Shown here: piece after piece, positions 15,203 through 21,488 of the stretch
How positions within the stretch are numbered: the stretch's first letter is position 1
Layout of the letters: every line of letters starts with the position of its first letter
From: a virus
Length of the DNA: 29,838 bases
Direction: 5' to 3' (one strand)
IMG/VR virus record: IMGVR_UViG_3300005340_000068
Span: 1-29,838 of that record
The notes under the pieces: model-generated
Told to the model about the DNA's origin: nothing
Databases searched by the model: none
What the model saw: only the letters and a program-made list of their open reading frames with translations
Position numbers and translations under genes: made by a program

Positions 15203-15813
15203 TGTTCCCCCATCAGATTCTTGAGCGCGTCAAGTGCGGCGTTGTTCGTTTGGATTTCCTCGGCGTCCTCGGGTGTGAGCAGCCGAATCAATCCCTCACT
15301 CTCGGCCAGCTTGTAGTATTCCGCGAGAGCCTTCGACAGAGGCATGTTGAGCGCGGATTGCTCGTCGTAATGAAGCCGCGTCATCAGCGTCATCTTCACG
15401 TTCTGCGACCATTCGCCCGTTCCTTCGCCGCTGTTGATCTCGATGTATTCCGGCTCGTGCAGGCTTTCATCAAGGTAACGCTGGAACAATCCAGCTTTTG
15501 CGGTCAGGTCGAAGATGCCGACTCGCTTGCCCCATTTCCTGACTTCGCTCCAGAATCCTTTGCCGGAGATGAATTCGAGAAACTCATTGTTCCACATGGA
15601 ACAAATCAGCACGCCTAATAGAACATCTTCGCGGGTAATCGGTTGCGGTTCGCTGGCAACGAACGCGCAGTTGAAACGCTGTAAGAGCAGATAGTGACCG
15701 AGGCAAAACGGCTTGAGACGAAGCCCGAGAATGCGGTAGGGATCGGGTAAAGCGGCAACGGCGTAACCTTGCGCCGGTTTCGGTTCAGTCGCCGCTTGTG
15801 CCGTCTCGTGCAT
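15190..15813 (-). CDS. tail assembly chaperone-like protein
   Basis: A 207-residue, mainly helical soluble protein directly between the tail tube gene and the tape measure gene, the normal place of tail assembly chaperones. The N-terminal part (YRILGLRLKPFCLGHYLLLQRFNCAF) resembles proteins of this position in other phages that begin with a description of a helical fold binding the tape measure. The C-terminal part (ALAEYYKLAESEGLIRLLTPEDAEEIQTNNAALD) is acidic and helical. I saw no obvious slippery heptamer for the programmed frameshift that many such genes use, so it appears to be a single-frame gene. Function is positional. Confidence 0.6.
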   Translation of the reverse strand: MHETAQAATEPKPAQGYAVAALPDPYRILGLRLKPFCLGHYLLLQRFNCAFVASEPQPITREDVLLGVLICSMWNNEFLEFISGKGFWSEVRKWGKRVGIFDLTAKAGLFQRYLDESLHEPEYIEINSGEGTGEWSQNVKMTLMTRLHYDEQSALNMPLSKALAEYYKLAESEGLIRLLTPEDAEEIQTNNAALDALKNLMGEQCPA

Positions 15814-15816
15814 TCA

Positions 15817-16257
15817 TCAGGTCGCAGTCGAAGTGATTCCAACGCGACGACGCAACGGCATCGTGATTTCGGCAATGTCCGTGTTTCCGCCTGATACTTT
15901 TGGCCCGCCCTCAGTCACTATCCAGTTGGTTTGCACAAGGTCTGGGCGGGAAACACATGCGGCGATGGTGATGATCGTTCCGGGAATGATGTTTGTCAGG
16001 GATGTGTTCGCAAGTGCTCCGGCGAGGCTTGACCCGCTCACTTTCCAGACAAGTTGAGCGGTGAATCGCGGGTCGTAATAAACATCCGTGACGGTCACGC
16101 CGTCACCATCGCGCACCGAGGCAAGTTCGGATTCCGCTCCGTGCTCCATGCTTTGCACGAGCATCCCGGCCAGCGTTGCGCTTGGCGTCGAGACTGTGCC
16201 GATGCCTGCCCCGCTGCCGAATGCGAAGTTTACCGGAGTTCCTTTTTGCGCTGACAT
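15817..16257 (-). CDS. probable major tail tube protein
   Basis: A 146-residue beta-rich protein with one of the clearest ribosome-binding sites in the window (GAGGAA, 4 bases before the ATG), fitting a highly expressed structural protein. It contains VTDVYYDPRFTAQLVWKVSG and ends TMPLRRRVGITSTAT; the strand-rich middle and Thr/Val composition fit the tube-protein fold. It lies after the head-tail joining genes and just before the chaperone and tape measure. Family identity cannot be confirmed by eye, so the call is mainly from size, composition and order. Confidence 0.65.
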   Translation of the reverse strand: MSAQKGTPVNFAFGSGAGIGTVSTPSATLAGMLVQSMEHGAESELASVRDGDGVTVTDVYYDPRFTAQLVWKVSGSSLAGALANTSLTNIIPGTIITIAACVSRPDLVQTNWIVTEGGPKVSGGNTDIAEITMPLRRRVGITSTAT

Positions 16258-16269
16258 AGTGTTCCTCGG

Positions 16270-16524
16270 TTAGATGTCCAAATGTTCCCCCTGGACCGTG
16301 CATTGATGCAGCACGGAACGATTGCCTTCCACCTCTCCATTGACGGAAATTGCGACGGCGTTGATCTCGGGCGGCAGCGAGTCAATTTGCGAAATTAGGT
16401 AGGTCTTCGCCGCCTCGATCTGTCGTTGGTCGCCGTCCTCTGGCTTTGCGCGTTCCGCCGCGAGCGCAACCTTGACCGCCTCGCGTGCGCCTCGGCGGGT
16501 GATTGAGAATCGCGCATTGCTCAT
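16270..16524 (-). CDS. hypothetical protein, 84 aa
   Basis: A small protein with a basic helical N-terminus (ARFSITRRGAREAVKVALAAERAK) and a C-terminal beta segment (NAVAISVNGEVEGNRSVLHQ). It lies between the joining genes and the tail tube, separated from each by 12-35 bases, unlike the coupled genes around it. No family recognised. A minor neck protein or an adaptor is possible by position. The gene is supported by its protein-like composition and by filling the only open frame here on the late strand. Confidence 0.6.
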   Translation of the reverse strand: MSNARFSITRRGAREAVKVALAAERAKPEDGDQRQIEAAKTYLISQIDSLPPEINAVAISVNGEVEGNRSVLHQCTVQGEHLDI

Positions 16525-16558
16525 TTCAGACTGATACTGAGATTTAGCTTTCCTAATG

Positions 16559-16786
16559 TCAACCGGAAATCAGAACGGGGTTTTTGAAGTCGCAACTTGT
16601 TTCATTGCCCTGGCGGGTTATCTTTACAAGCCTAACCGGAGGTTCCATCACGATTAGATAAACCGCGTGGCCGTCCGTAACGCGAACAAGCCCGCGCTGC
16701 TTCTCCAGCACGTATTCAAAACCTGCCGGCAACTTCGGCCGCAGCTTGGATTCCGCTGCAAGCATTTTGATTCCGTATTGAGTCAT
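16559..16786 (-). CDS. hypothetical protein, 75 aa
   Basis: The ATG at 16786 forms an ATGA overlap with the stop of the upstream gene, so it is preferred over 16807. The product has a basic middle with KLRPKLPAGFEYVLEKQRGLVRVTD and ends in a beta segment with YLIVMEPPVRLVKITRQG. No recognised family. Coupled translation with the preceding tail-terminator-like gene suggests a role in head-tail joining. Confidence 0.6.
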   Translation of the reverse strand: MTQYGIKMLAAESKLRPKLPAGFEYVLEKQRGLVRVTDGHAVYLIVMEPPVRLVKITRQGNETSCDFKNPVLISG

Positions 16787-17265
16787 ACAAGCGCAAGTGA
16801 GCAGCAATACAGCCGCAGCAAGATTCCGCTCGAATAAACCTCATCGTTCTGCGCGCGGGTCGGCTGCCGGTCATGAACCGCGAATACATGGAAGTCCGTT
16901 CCCGCCGCAGTCAGAACTTCGGGCAGGTCGTCAATCAGGATTGCATCCTCGACCACGGCGGCCACGGCTTGATGCTTGTCAAGCTGGCTCGTGGAGTCGG
17001 TTGACAAAGATGATGCAAGATCGGCGTCGGTCTGAATGCGCGTCGGCGTGCGAACCTCAACCTCGGCTTGATACCAGAAGTTTCCGGTGCTCTGCGGGGT
17101 TTCGGCTTCCGCATTTTCAGCGGCCCAGCATCGAACGTATTGCGCGGCCAAATCCTCATCCGATTCGCCCGGCTTCACCTGATCGGAAGCGACGAAATAA
17201 TCCGGGTAGGTCTTGGTCTGCAAATAAGCGACCAACGCGAATTCGATTTTCTCGGCGAGTTCCAT
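16783..17265 (-). CDS. tail terminator/completion-like protein
   Basis: A 160-residue protein with the mixed alpha/beta look of lambda gpU-type tail terminators: an N-terminal helix (LAEKIEFALVAYLQTK), a strand pair (FWYQAEVEVRTPT), a central helix (KHQAVAAVVEDAI) and a terminal strand (GILLRLYCCS). It comes after two head-tail joining genes and before the tail tube, the expected place of the terminator. Identity is inferred from architecture and order. Its start (17265) follows the upstream stop by 2 bases, and its stop overlaps the next start as ATGA. Confidence 0.6.
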   Translation of the reverse strand: MELAEKIEFALVAYLQTKTYPDYFVASDQVKPGESDEDLAAQYVRCWAAENAEAETPQSTGNFWYQAEVEVRTPTRIQTDADLASSLSTDSTSQLDKHQAVAAVVEDAILIDDLPEVLTAAGTDFHVFAVHDRQPTRAQNDEVYSSGILLRLYCCSLALV

Positions 17266-17267
17266 AT

Positions 17268-17891
17268 TCAGTTGGTTCGGATTCCCAGACTTTTTGCCGT
17301 GTCTCTCATCTTGCGCTCGATGTATTGGCGCATCGAGGCAATCTCGAAATCGAAAGCGCGTTGAAGCGCCGGCCCGCCGTAAAGCGCGAGCGCCTCTTTC
17401 TTGTCACGCCGAGCCAGGGCGTGATTCTCGATCTTGCCGCCAACGCGCCAGCCTGGGGATGCGACGATAGCGAATCCCTTCGGCGCTCCGCGTTGTTTAG
17501 CAGACCTATCATTCCGAGCCGCACCACGGCGAAACTTCGGGTCAATGTGGCCTTCCAGCTTTTTGATGGATGGTAGCCAGCCGGATTTCAGGAACGCGAC
17601 GGAACTTCGCCTTGCGCTCCAAACTTTTTTGACTTCATCGGCCATGTCCTGCCCGCGAATCCCCCGCTCGCCGCCAGCCTTCCGGCGCTTATTGATTATT
17701 TTGGCGAGCATAACAGCAATGGCTTTCGTCAGAGGTCCAAGCTTGGCTTTTGGAGTCTCGATGACGGCGCGCCGGGCGATGAAAAAAAGCTTGGTGTTGA
17801 TGTTGAGCGCGAGGTCGCGCTTGTTCAGTTCCATGTAACGCGGAAAGACGCGATTCCATTCCGTTTTGTTGAGTCGGAAAGCTTCGGCCAT
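17268..17891 (-). CDS. neck / head-tail joining protein
   Basis: A 207-residue basic protein, Lys/Arg-rich throughout. It contains IARRAVIETPKAKLGPLTKAI, VWSARRSSVAFLKSGWLPSI and RNDRSAKQRGAPKGFAIV. The phrase ARRSSVAFLKSGW resembles HK97 gp10-like and related neck proteins, which join head and tail. Length and position, directly after the joining protein at 17893 and before the terminator-like gene, support this. The family assignment is by partial resemblance only. Confidence 0.6.
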   Translation of the reverse strand: MAEAFRLNKTEWNRVFPRYMELNKRDLALNINTKLFFIARRAVIETPKAKLGPLTKAIAVMLAKIINKRRKAGGERGIRGQDMADEVKKVWSARRSSVAFLKSGWLPSIKKLEGHIDPKFRRGAARNDRSAKQRGAPKGFAIVASPGWRVGGKIENHALARRDKKEALALYGGPALQRAFDFEIASMRQYIERKMRDTAKSLGIRTN

Positions 17892-17892
17892 A

Positions 17893-18219
17893 TCACTTCG
17901 CCAGATTTGCGTTTGGATCAGCGCAGACCAATCGGAGGAATGGCTCGCCCGCGGGCGCGACTACGTTCTCGATGCGCCAGGATTTTTCCGCGTAAGTAAG
18001 CGTCTGTTTGCTGGCCGGCCTCCCGCCAGAGCCGAACAATTCAACACGGACGAATAAGACAAGCTCTGCCTCTGGCTCAAATCCACCGCTGTCCAAACGC
18101 TTTGAGCGCCGGTCACTCGATACCGCGCACGGAAAAGACGACCCGTTCCAAGTGAAAGTTTTCGGAATCTCGCTTTCGAGTTCGAGCAGGTCCGCAGCGA
18201 TTTCTTCGGCAATGGTCAT
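17893..18219 (-). CDS. head-tail joining / tail attachment protein
   Basis: A 108-residue protein starting at ATG 18219. An upstream frame extension begins with a TTG at 18279 inside the opposite-strand gene and is less likely. It contains EEIAADLLELESEIPKTFTWNG, an acidic segment and FGSGGRPASKQTLTYAEKSWRIENVV, the layout of small head-tail joining proteins of the lambda gpFII type (helix, then beta barrel). It is the first minus-strand gene after the plus-strand cassette, so it should begin the tail transcription unit, with a candidate promoter just upstream (18262-18290). Confidence 0.65.
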   Translation of the reverse strand: MTIAEEIAADLLELESEIPKTFTWNGSSFPCAVSSDRRSKRLDSGGFEPEAELVLFVRVELFGSGGRPASKQTLTYAEKSWRIENVVAPAGEPFLRLVCADPNANLAK

Positions 18220-18225
18220 CCGATA

Positions 18226-18257
18226 TTGAAATGAGATTTTATAACCGTTACCATAAT
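18226..18257 (+). promoter_or_regulatory. candidate plus-strand promoter of the TPR-glycosyltransferase gene
   Basis: TTGAAA (18226-18231), a 17-base spacer and TACCAT (18249-18254), with CATAAT as an alternative -10 at 18252-18257. The predicted start falls at or next to the ATG at 18262, which would make the message leaderless. The -10 region contains ATAACCG (18242-18247 region) and ACCATAA (18250-18256), the same elements as in the palindrome at 19642-19659. Confidence 0.4.
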
Positions 18258-18261
18258 CCGC

Positions 18262-18290
18262 ATGATAGATGCCCGCCAAGCTGAGTTCAA
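18262..18290 (-). promoter_or_regulatory. candidate sigma-70-type promoter of the tail operon
   Basis: Read on the minus strand: TTGAAC (18290-18285), a 17-base spacer, and TATCAT (18267-18262). It would start transcription near 18255, about 36 bases before the ATG at 18219. The -10 box overlaps the start codon of the plus-strand gene at 18262, so this promoter and the plus promoter should interfere. Confidence 0.45.
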
Positions 18291-19599
18291 CAATCTTTAT
18301 CGTTCCGCCGTTGCGCTCGCCCAGGAAGAAAAGCCGGTTGAAGCAGAGTTAGCGTTTGTGCGGGCAGCCGCATTCGCGCCCGAGAAATGGTGCGACGTCG
18401 CCACGAAACTCGCTAAAGACGGCGAGGAAGCGATGGCGATTGAGCATTTCAGGACGGCGTTGCAAATCACGGAACATCCCGGAATCCGGTCGGGCATATT
18501 TTCCAACCTCGCAATCATCTATCTCAAGCGCGGACAACTAAACGACGGCGAGGCGATGCTGTGCGAGTCGCTGCGGATCAATCCCAACTCCGCCGATGCG
18601 CTGGTGAATATGGGCCAGCTTTATAAGTGGCGCGGCAATCTCGCGATGTCGGAACGCTATTGCAATGCCGCGCTCAAGCTGAACCCGTGGCATTCCGAGG
18701 GCCAATTTCTCCGGGCGTTGAACGCTCTCGACCAGTGCGACTACGCGCACGGATGGCCGCTGTATGAGTGCCGCTGGAGGTCCAAGACAAATGGGTATCG
18801 CAAAATGGAATGCTTTCAACCTGAGTGGGCAGGACCGGGAAGCGAATTCAACGGCGAGATGTTGAAGCGCCTTTTCGTCTATTGCGAGCAGGGCGCGGGA
18901 GATATTTTTTTGATGCTGCGATACGCTCCGCTGATTCGCGCTGCTGGAATGCAACAAGCGTGGGCGCTGAAACCCGGTATGGCCGCGCTCGTTGGTGATC
19001 TCGTGGACGCCTGCAACGACGAAGGCACGGCGCCAGATGGCTTCGATTGCCACGTCGCTTCCGCCTCGCTGCCTTACATTTTCAAGACGCGGTTGGAAAC
19101 AATTCCGCCATGCCCATATCTCAGAGCGCCATCGCCCGTGGATTTTGGCCCGGGCTTTCACGTCGGCATTTGCTGGCGCGGAAATACCGGCCAATACAAC
19201 GACGCTATCCGGTCCACCGCGCTCGCAGATTGGCTGCCGGTGCTCGACGTGCCAGGCGTGAAGTTCCACAGCTTTCAGGTTGACGGCGCGGACGAGGCTT
19301 TGCTCTATCCGCAAATCCAGATTCACGACCGCCCGAAAGACTGGCGCGAAACTGCGAACCGCATCGCTGGCATGAATTTGATAATCACAGTGGACACCGG
19401 CTTGCTCCACCTCGCCGGCGCGATGGGTCTGCCGGTCTGGTGCGCGCTGCATTGCCGGCCGTATTTCGTTTTCCCGATCAAGCGACCGGATACGCCCTGG
19501 TATCCATCAGTGAAACTGTTCAAGCAGATTAGGGCTTATTATTGGAAAGATGTGTTTTGCGCCATTTCCAAGGAATTGAGCCGAGCAATTCGAGCATAA
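18262..19599 (+). CDS. TPR-domain glycosyltransferase (GT9-like catalytic part)
   Basis: A 445-residue protein. Residues about 10-170 are TPR-type helical repeats, for example SNLAIIYLKRGQLNDGEAML and VNMGQLYKWRGNLAMSERYCNAALKLNP. The catalytic part follows with motifs seen in bacterial TPR glycosyltransferases: YCEQGAGDIFLMLRYAPLI (207-225), VGICWRGNTGQYNDAIRSTAL (301-321) and the nucleotide-sugar-binding ITVDTGLLHLAGAMGLPVW (375-393). The architecture is that of protein O-glycosyltransferases and heptosyltransferase-like enzymes. It is the first gene of the plus-strand cassette, starting opposite the tail operon. The acceptor is unknown: a virion protein or a host surface glycan are both possible. 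Confidence 0.8.
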   Translation: MIDARQAEFNNLYRSAVALAQEEKPVEAELAFVRAAAFAPEKWCDVATKLAKDGEEAMAIEHFRTALQITEHPGIRSGIFSNLAIIYLKRGQLNDGEAMLCESLRINPNSADALVNMGQLYKWRGNLAMSERYCNAALKLNPWHSEGQFLRALNALDQCDYAHGWPLYECRWRSKTNGYRKMECFQPEWAGPGSEFNGEMLKRLFVYCEQGAGDIFLMLRYAPLIRAAGMQQAWALKPGMAALVGDLVDACNDEGTAPDGFDCHVASASLPYIFKTRLETIPPCPYLRAPSPVDFGPGFHVGICWRGNTGQYNDAIRSTALADWLPVLDVPGVKFHSFQVDGADEALLYPQIQIHDRPKDWRETANRIAGMNLIITVDTGLLHLAGAMGLPVWCALHCRPYFVFPIKRPDTPWYPSVKLFKQIRAYYWKDVFCAISKELSRAIRA

Positions 19600-19615
19600 C
19601 TAAAGAGTATGCTCG
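19591..19615 (+). terminator. hairpin across the stop codon of the TPR-glycosyltransferase gene
   Basis: A perfect 8-base inverted repeat (CGAGCATA at 19591-19598 and TATGCTCG at 19608-19615) with a 9-base loop. It contains the TAA stop (19597-19599). There is no T-run after it, so it may be a weak terminator or a message-stability or processing hairpin. Confidence 0.35.
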
Positions 19616-19630
19616 GGATTCCGATTTCCT

Positions 19631-19659
19631 TTGACGCTCTCACCATAAGCGGTTATGGT
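19631..19659 (+). promoter_or_regulatory. promoter with an operator palindrome over the -10 box
   Basis: TTGACG (19631-19636), a 17-base spacer and TATGGT (19654-19659). A perfect palindrome, ACCATAA-GCGG-TTATGGT (19642-19659), covers the -10 box and half of the spacer, as a repressor site would. The predicted start is at about 19666, the ATG of the next gene, so the message would be leaderless. Confidence 0.6.
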
Positions 19660-19665
19660 GCGCGT

Positions 19666-19935
19666 ATGAACAAGGCCGCCCAATCTCTCGGACGCCTCTC
19701 CAAAGGCAGGCCGAAACACTACAGCGCCGAGGAAATCAAACGGCGCTCGAAAATCCTGGCGAAGGTGAATGCCGGGAAACAGGCCAACGCCCGACTCGTC
19801 GAGGCCGCACGAACGATGCTCGAAACATTGCAAGCTTTCGATGCCTGGCTGCTCTCGCCATCACTCACCCCAAAAGCGATTGAAACAATGCGCGCGAAAG
19901 CCCGCGCAGCCATCGCGAAAGCAACCGAGGTTTGA
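19666..19935 (+). CDS. small basic protein, 89 aa, unrecognised
   Basis: The start chosen is the ATG at 19666, which sits at the predicted transcription start of the promoter at 19631-19659. An ORF extension to 19609 would lie across that promoter. The N-terminal third is strongly basic (SLGRLSKGRPKHYSAEEIKRRSKILAKVNAGKQ would span several motifs; here GRLSKGRPKHYSAEEIKRR at 8-26), and the rest is helical and Ala-rich. A DNA-binding role is possible from the charge, and it is the first gene after an operator-like palindrome, but no helix-turn-helix is clear. Function unknown. Confidence 0.6.
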   Translation: MNKAAQSLGRLSKGRPKHYSAEEIKRRSKILAKVNAGKQANARLVEAARTMLETLQAFDAWLLSPSLTPKAIETMRAKARAAIAKATEV

Positions 19936-19981
19936 AAATTGTGGGTTGCACCCGTCCTCCCCTTCCTTACAAGTTGAAAAA

Positions 19982-20323
19982 ATGGAAACCGAACATTCAG
20001 AACGAATTGAGCTTCGCGCGCACCGCGAACCGTGGCTATCCGATTCAATCGCAATCCGAATCGCACAAATACTGGAACGCGACGGCAAGACGCGTATTGC
20101 CCTAGCTCAACCAATAGTATTGAAAACGCTTTCGCAGGCTGAGCTTAATTGCGAAATGCCGCCGACTTTCAGACTTAGGCTGGAAGATTGCCAGCAATTC
20201 ATGGACGAACTTTGGCGCGTTGGAATTCGGCCCACTGAAGGCGCTGGCAGCGTTGGGCAGTTGGGCGCAATCAAGGCGCACTTGGAAGACATGAGGACGC
20301 TTGTTTTCAAATCCAAAACATGA
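19982..20323 (+). CDS. hypothetical phage protein, 113 aa
   Basis: A 113-residue acidic protein starting at METEHSER, after a purine-rich GTTGAAAAA. Longer ORF extensions to 19769 run over the previous gene and are not credible. The C-terminal segment (QQFMDELWRVGIRPTEGAGS, followed by QLGAIKAHLEDMRTLVF) resembles a small protein that I have seen in many phages without a function. The N-terminal half reads as a beta/alpha domain. Its stop overlaps the next ATG (ATGA), so the next gene is coupled to it. Confidence 0.7.
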   Translation: METEHSERIELRAHREPWLSDSIAIRIAQILERDGKTRIALAQPIVLKTLSQAELNCEMPPTFRLRLEDCQQFMDELWRVGIRPTEGAGSVGQLGAIKAHLEDMRTLVFKSKT

Positions 20324-20568
20324 GCACCGCATCACCAAAGTGGAAAAAACCCATAAGCGCGCGCGATAAATTGCGACGCGAGAAAAAACTCGAACGAATG
20401 CGAGTTTTGAAACCCGTCACTGTCATGTTGAGCAAGGGTCAGATAGCCCTTTGCCGCCATCTATGCCGAGCGACCAAAAAGCCACACCCGACAATGGCGG
20501 AAATGTTGGCCGTCGCATTGATAAAGGGATTGCTGCAACTGGATAATGAGCGATACACAAACGGATGA
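20320..20568 (+). CDS. small basic protein, 82 aa
   Basis: Starts in ATGA overlap with the previous stop and ends in ATGA overlap with the FkbM methyltransferase start, which strongly supports translation. The N-terminal half is very basic (KWKKPISARDKLRREKKLER) and the C-terminal half is helical (MAEMLAVALIKGLLQLDNERY). There is a Cys-His-Cys set (ALCRHLCRATKK), which is not a complete zinc motif. It could be a small nucleic-acid-binding protein; no family is recognised. Confidence 0.65.
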   Translation: MSTASPKWKKPISARDKLRREKKLERMRVLKPVTVMLSKGQIALCRHLCRATKKPHPTMAEMLAVALIKGLLQLDNERYTNG

Positions 20569-21377
20569 ACCCTTCACCCAAATACACCGTCCTATTACCA
20601 TCGCGCTGGGGATGGTTTGTCGGCCTGAGGGCTGACCCATTCCAGACCGGCGCAATAGCCACGATGGGCGAATGGTCGCCGGACGAGAGCCAGATTCTCC
20701 GCGGCTTCCTGCGCCCCGGCGATACGGTAGTTGACGTGGGCGCGAACGTTGGCAACCACACGATGGCTTTCGCTGCCGCGGTTGGCGACTCCGGCCACGT
20801 CCTCGCGTTCGAGCCGCAGCGTTATTGCTACTTGTGCTTGTGCGCGAACATCGCATTGAATTCGCTCGTGCATTTCGTCGAGCCGTTCCAACTGGCCGTC
20901 GGTGCGGAGGTCGGCGTGATTGATGTTCCGATCCTGAACCCGCTTGGCCAGATGACCAATTTCGGCGGTGTCTCACTCACCGACAAGCACACGTCGCCAA
21001 CCGAAAAAGCCAACTGCGTCACGATTGATTCCCTGAACCTTTCGGCGCTCACTCTGCTAAAGATTGACGTCGAGGGAATGGAGCCGGCCGTCCTGCGCGG
21101 CGCGGCGCAAACCATCAACCGATTCCGTCCGGTCATCTGGAGCGAATGCCTCAAGGATCGGGGAACGAAAGATGAGTTGCTGGCCATCTTCGCAGAGTTG
21201 AATTATCGCGCTTGGTGGTGCGCGACTGAATTGTTCTGCCAGCAGAATATCCGCCAATGCCGCCACAATCTTTTCACCTTCCCGGACGGCCAGAAAATGC
21301 AGGATCATAACGTGCTCGCGTTGCCAGCGGAAAAGAATCCGCCGCCGTGGACTGAGAATGCACAACCCTTCGCATGA
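20565..21377 (+). CDS. FkbM-family SAM-dependent methyltransferase
   Basis: A 270-residue protein with a SAM-binding glycine motif (VDVGANVGN, 56-64), an acidic end of strand 2 (FEP, 82-84), and the family's KIDVEGME motif (166-173), followed by LRGAAQTINRFRPVIWSEC. FkbM-type enzymes commonly methylate hydroxyl groups of sugars or polyketides, and they are frequent next to glycosyltransferases in surface-glycan loci. Here it lies between small genes and a GT4-like glycosyltransferase, so methylation of a sugar added by the neighbours is the simplest reading, by inference. Its start is in ATGA overlap with the gene before. Confidence 0.85.
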   Translation: MNPSPKYTVLLPSRWGWFVGLRADPFQTGAIATMGEWSPDESQILRGFLRPGDTVVDVGANVGNHTMAFAAAVGDSGHVLAFEPQRYCYLCLCANIALNSLVHFVEPFQLAVGAEVGVIDVPILNPLGQMTNFGGVSLTDKHTSPTEKANCVTIDSLNLSALTLLKIDVEGMEPAVLRGAAQTINRFRPVIWSECLKDRGTKDELLAIFAELNYRAWWCATELFCQQNIRQCRHNLFTFPDGQKMQDHNVLALPAEKNPPPWTENAQPFA

Positions 21378-21488
21378 CCACCAAACTAGCTTCTAGCAAA
21401 ATCGTTGTTCAATTCCGATTTCCTGTCGGGAATCGCATCCGACTTTGAAATTCCGACTTGCGTTTATCCATGCAAGGGTGGTTTACGA

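Noticed and set aside
15190-15250. Programmed frameshift between the chaperone-like gene and tape measure
   Set aside because: No clear slippery heptamer was seen, and the second frame does not continue as a separate plausible domain.
21374-21448. A 24-codon ORF starting in ATGA overlap with the FkbM stop
   Set aside because: Too short and without recognisable character; the next real gene has its own ribosome site at 21489. A leader peptide cannot be excluded.
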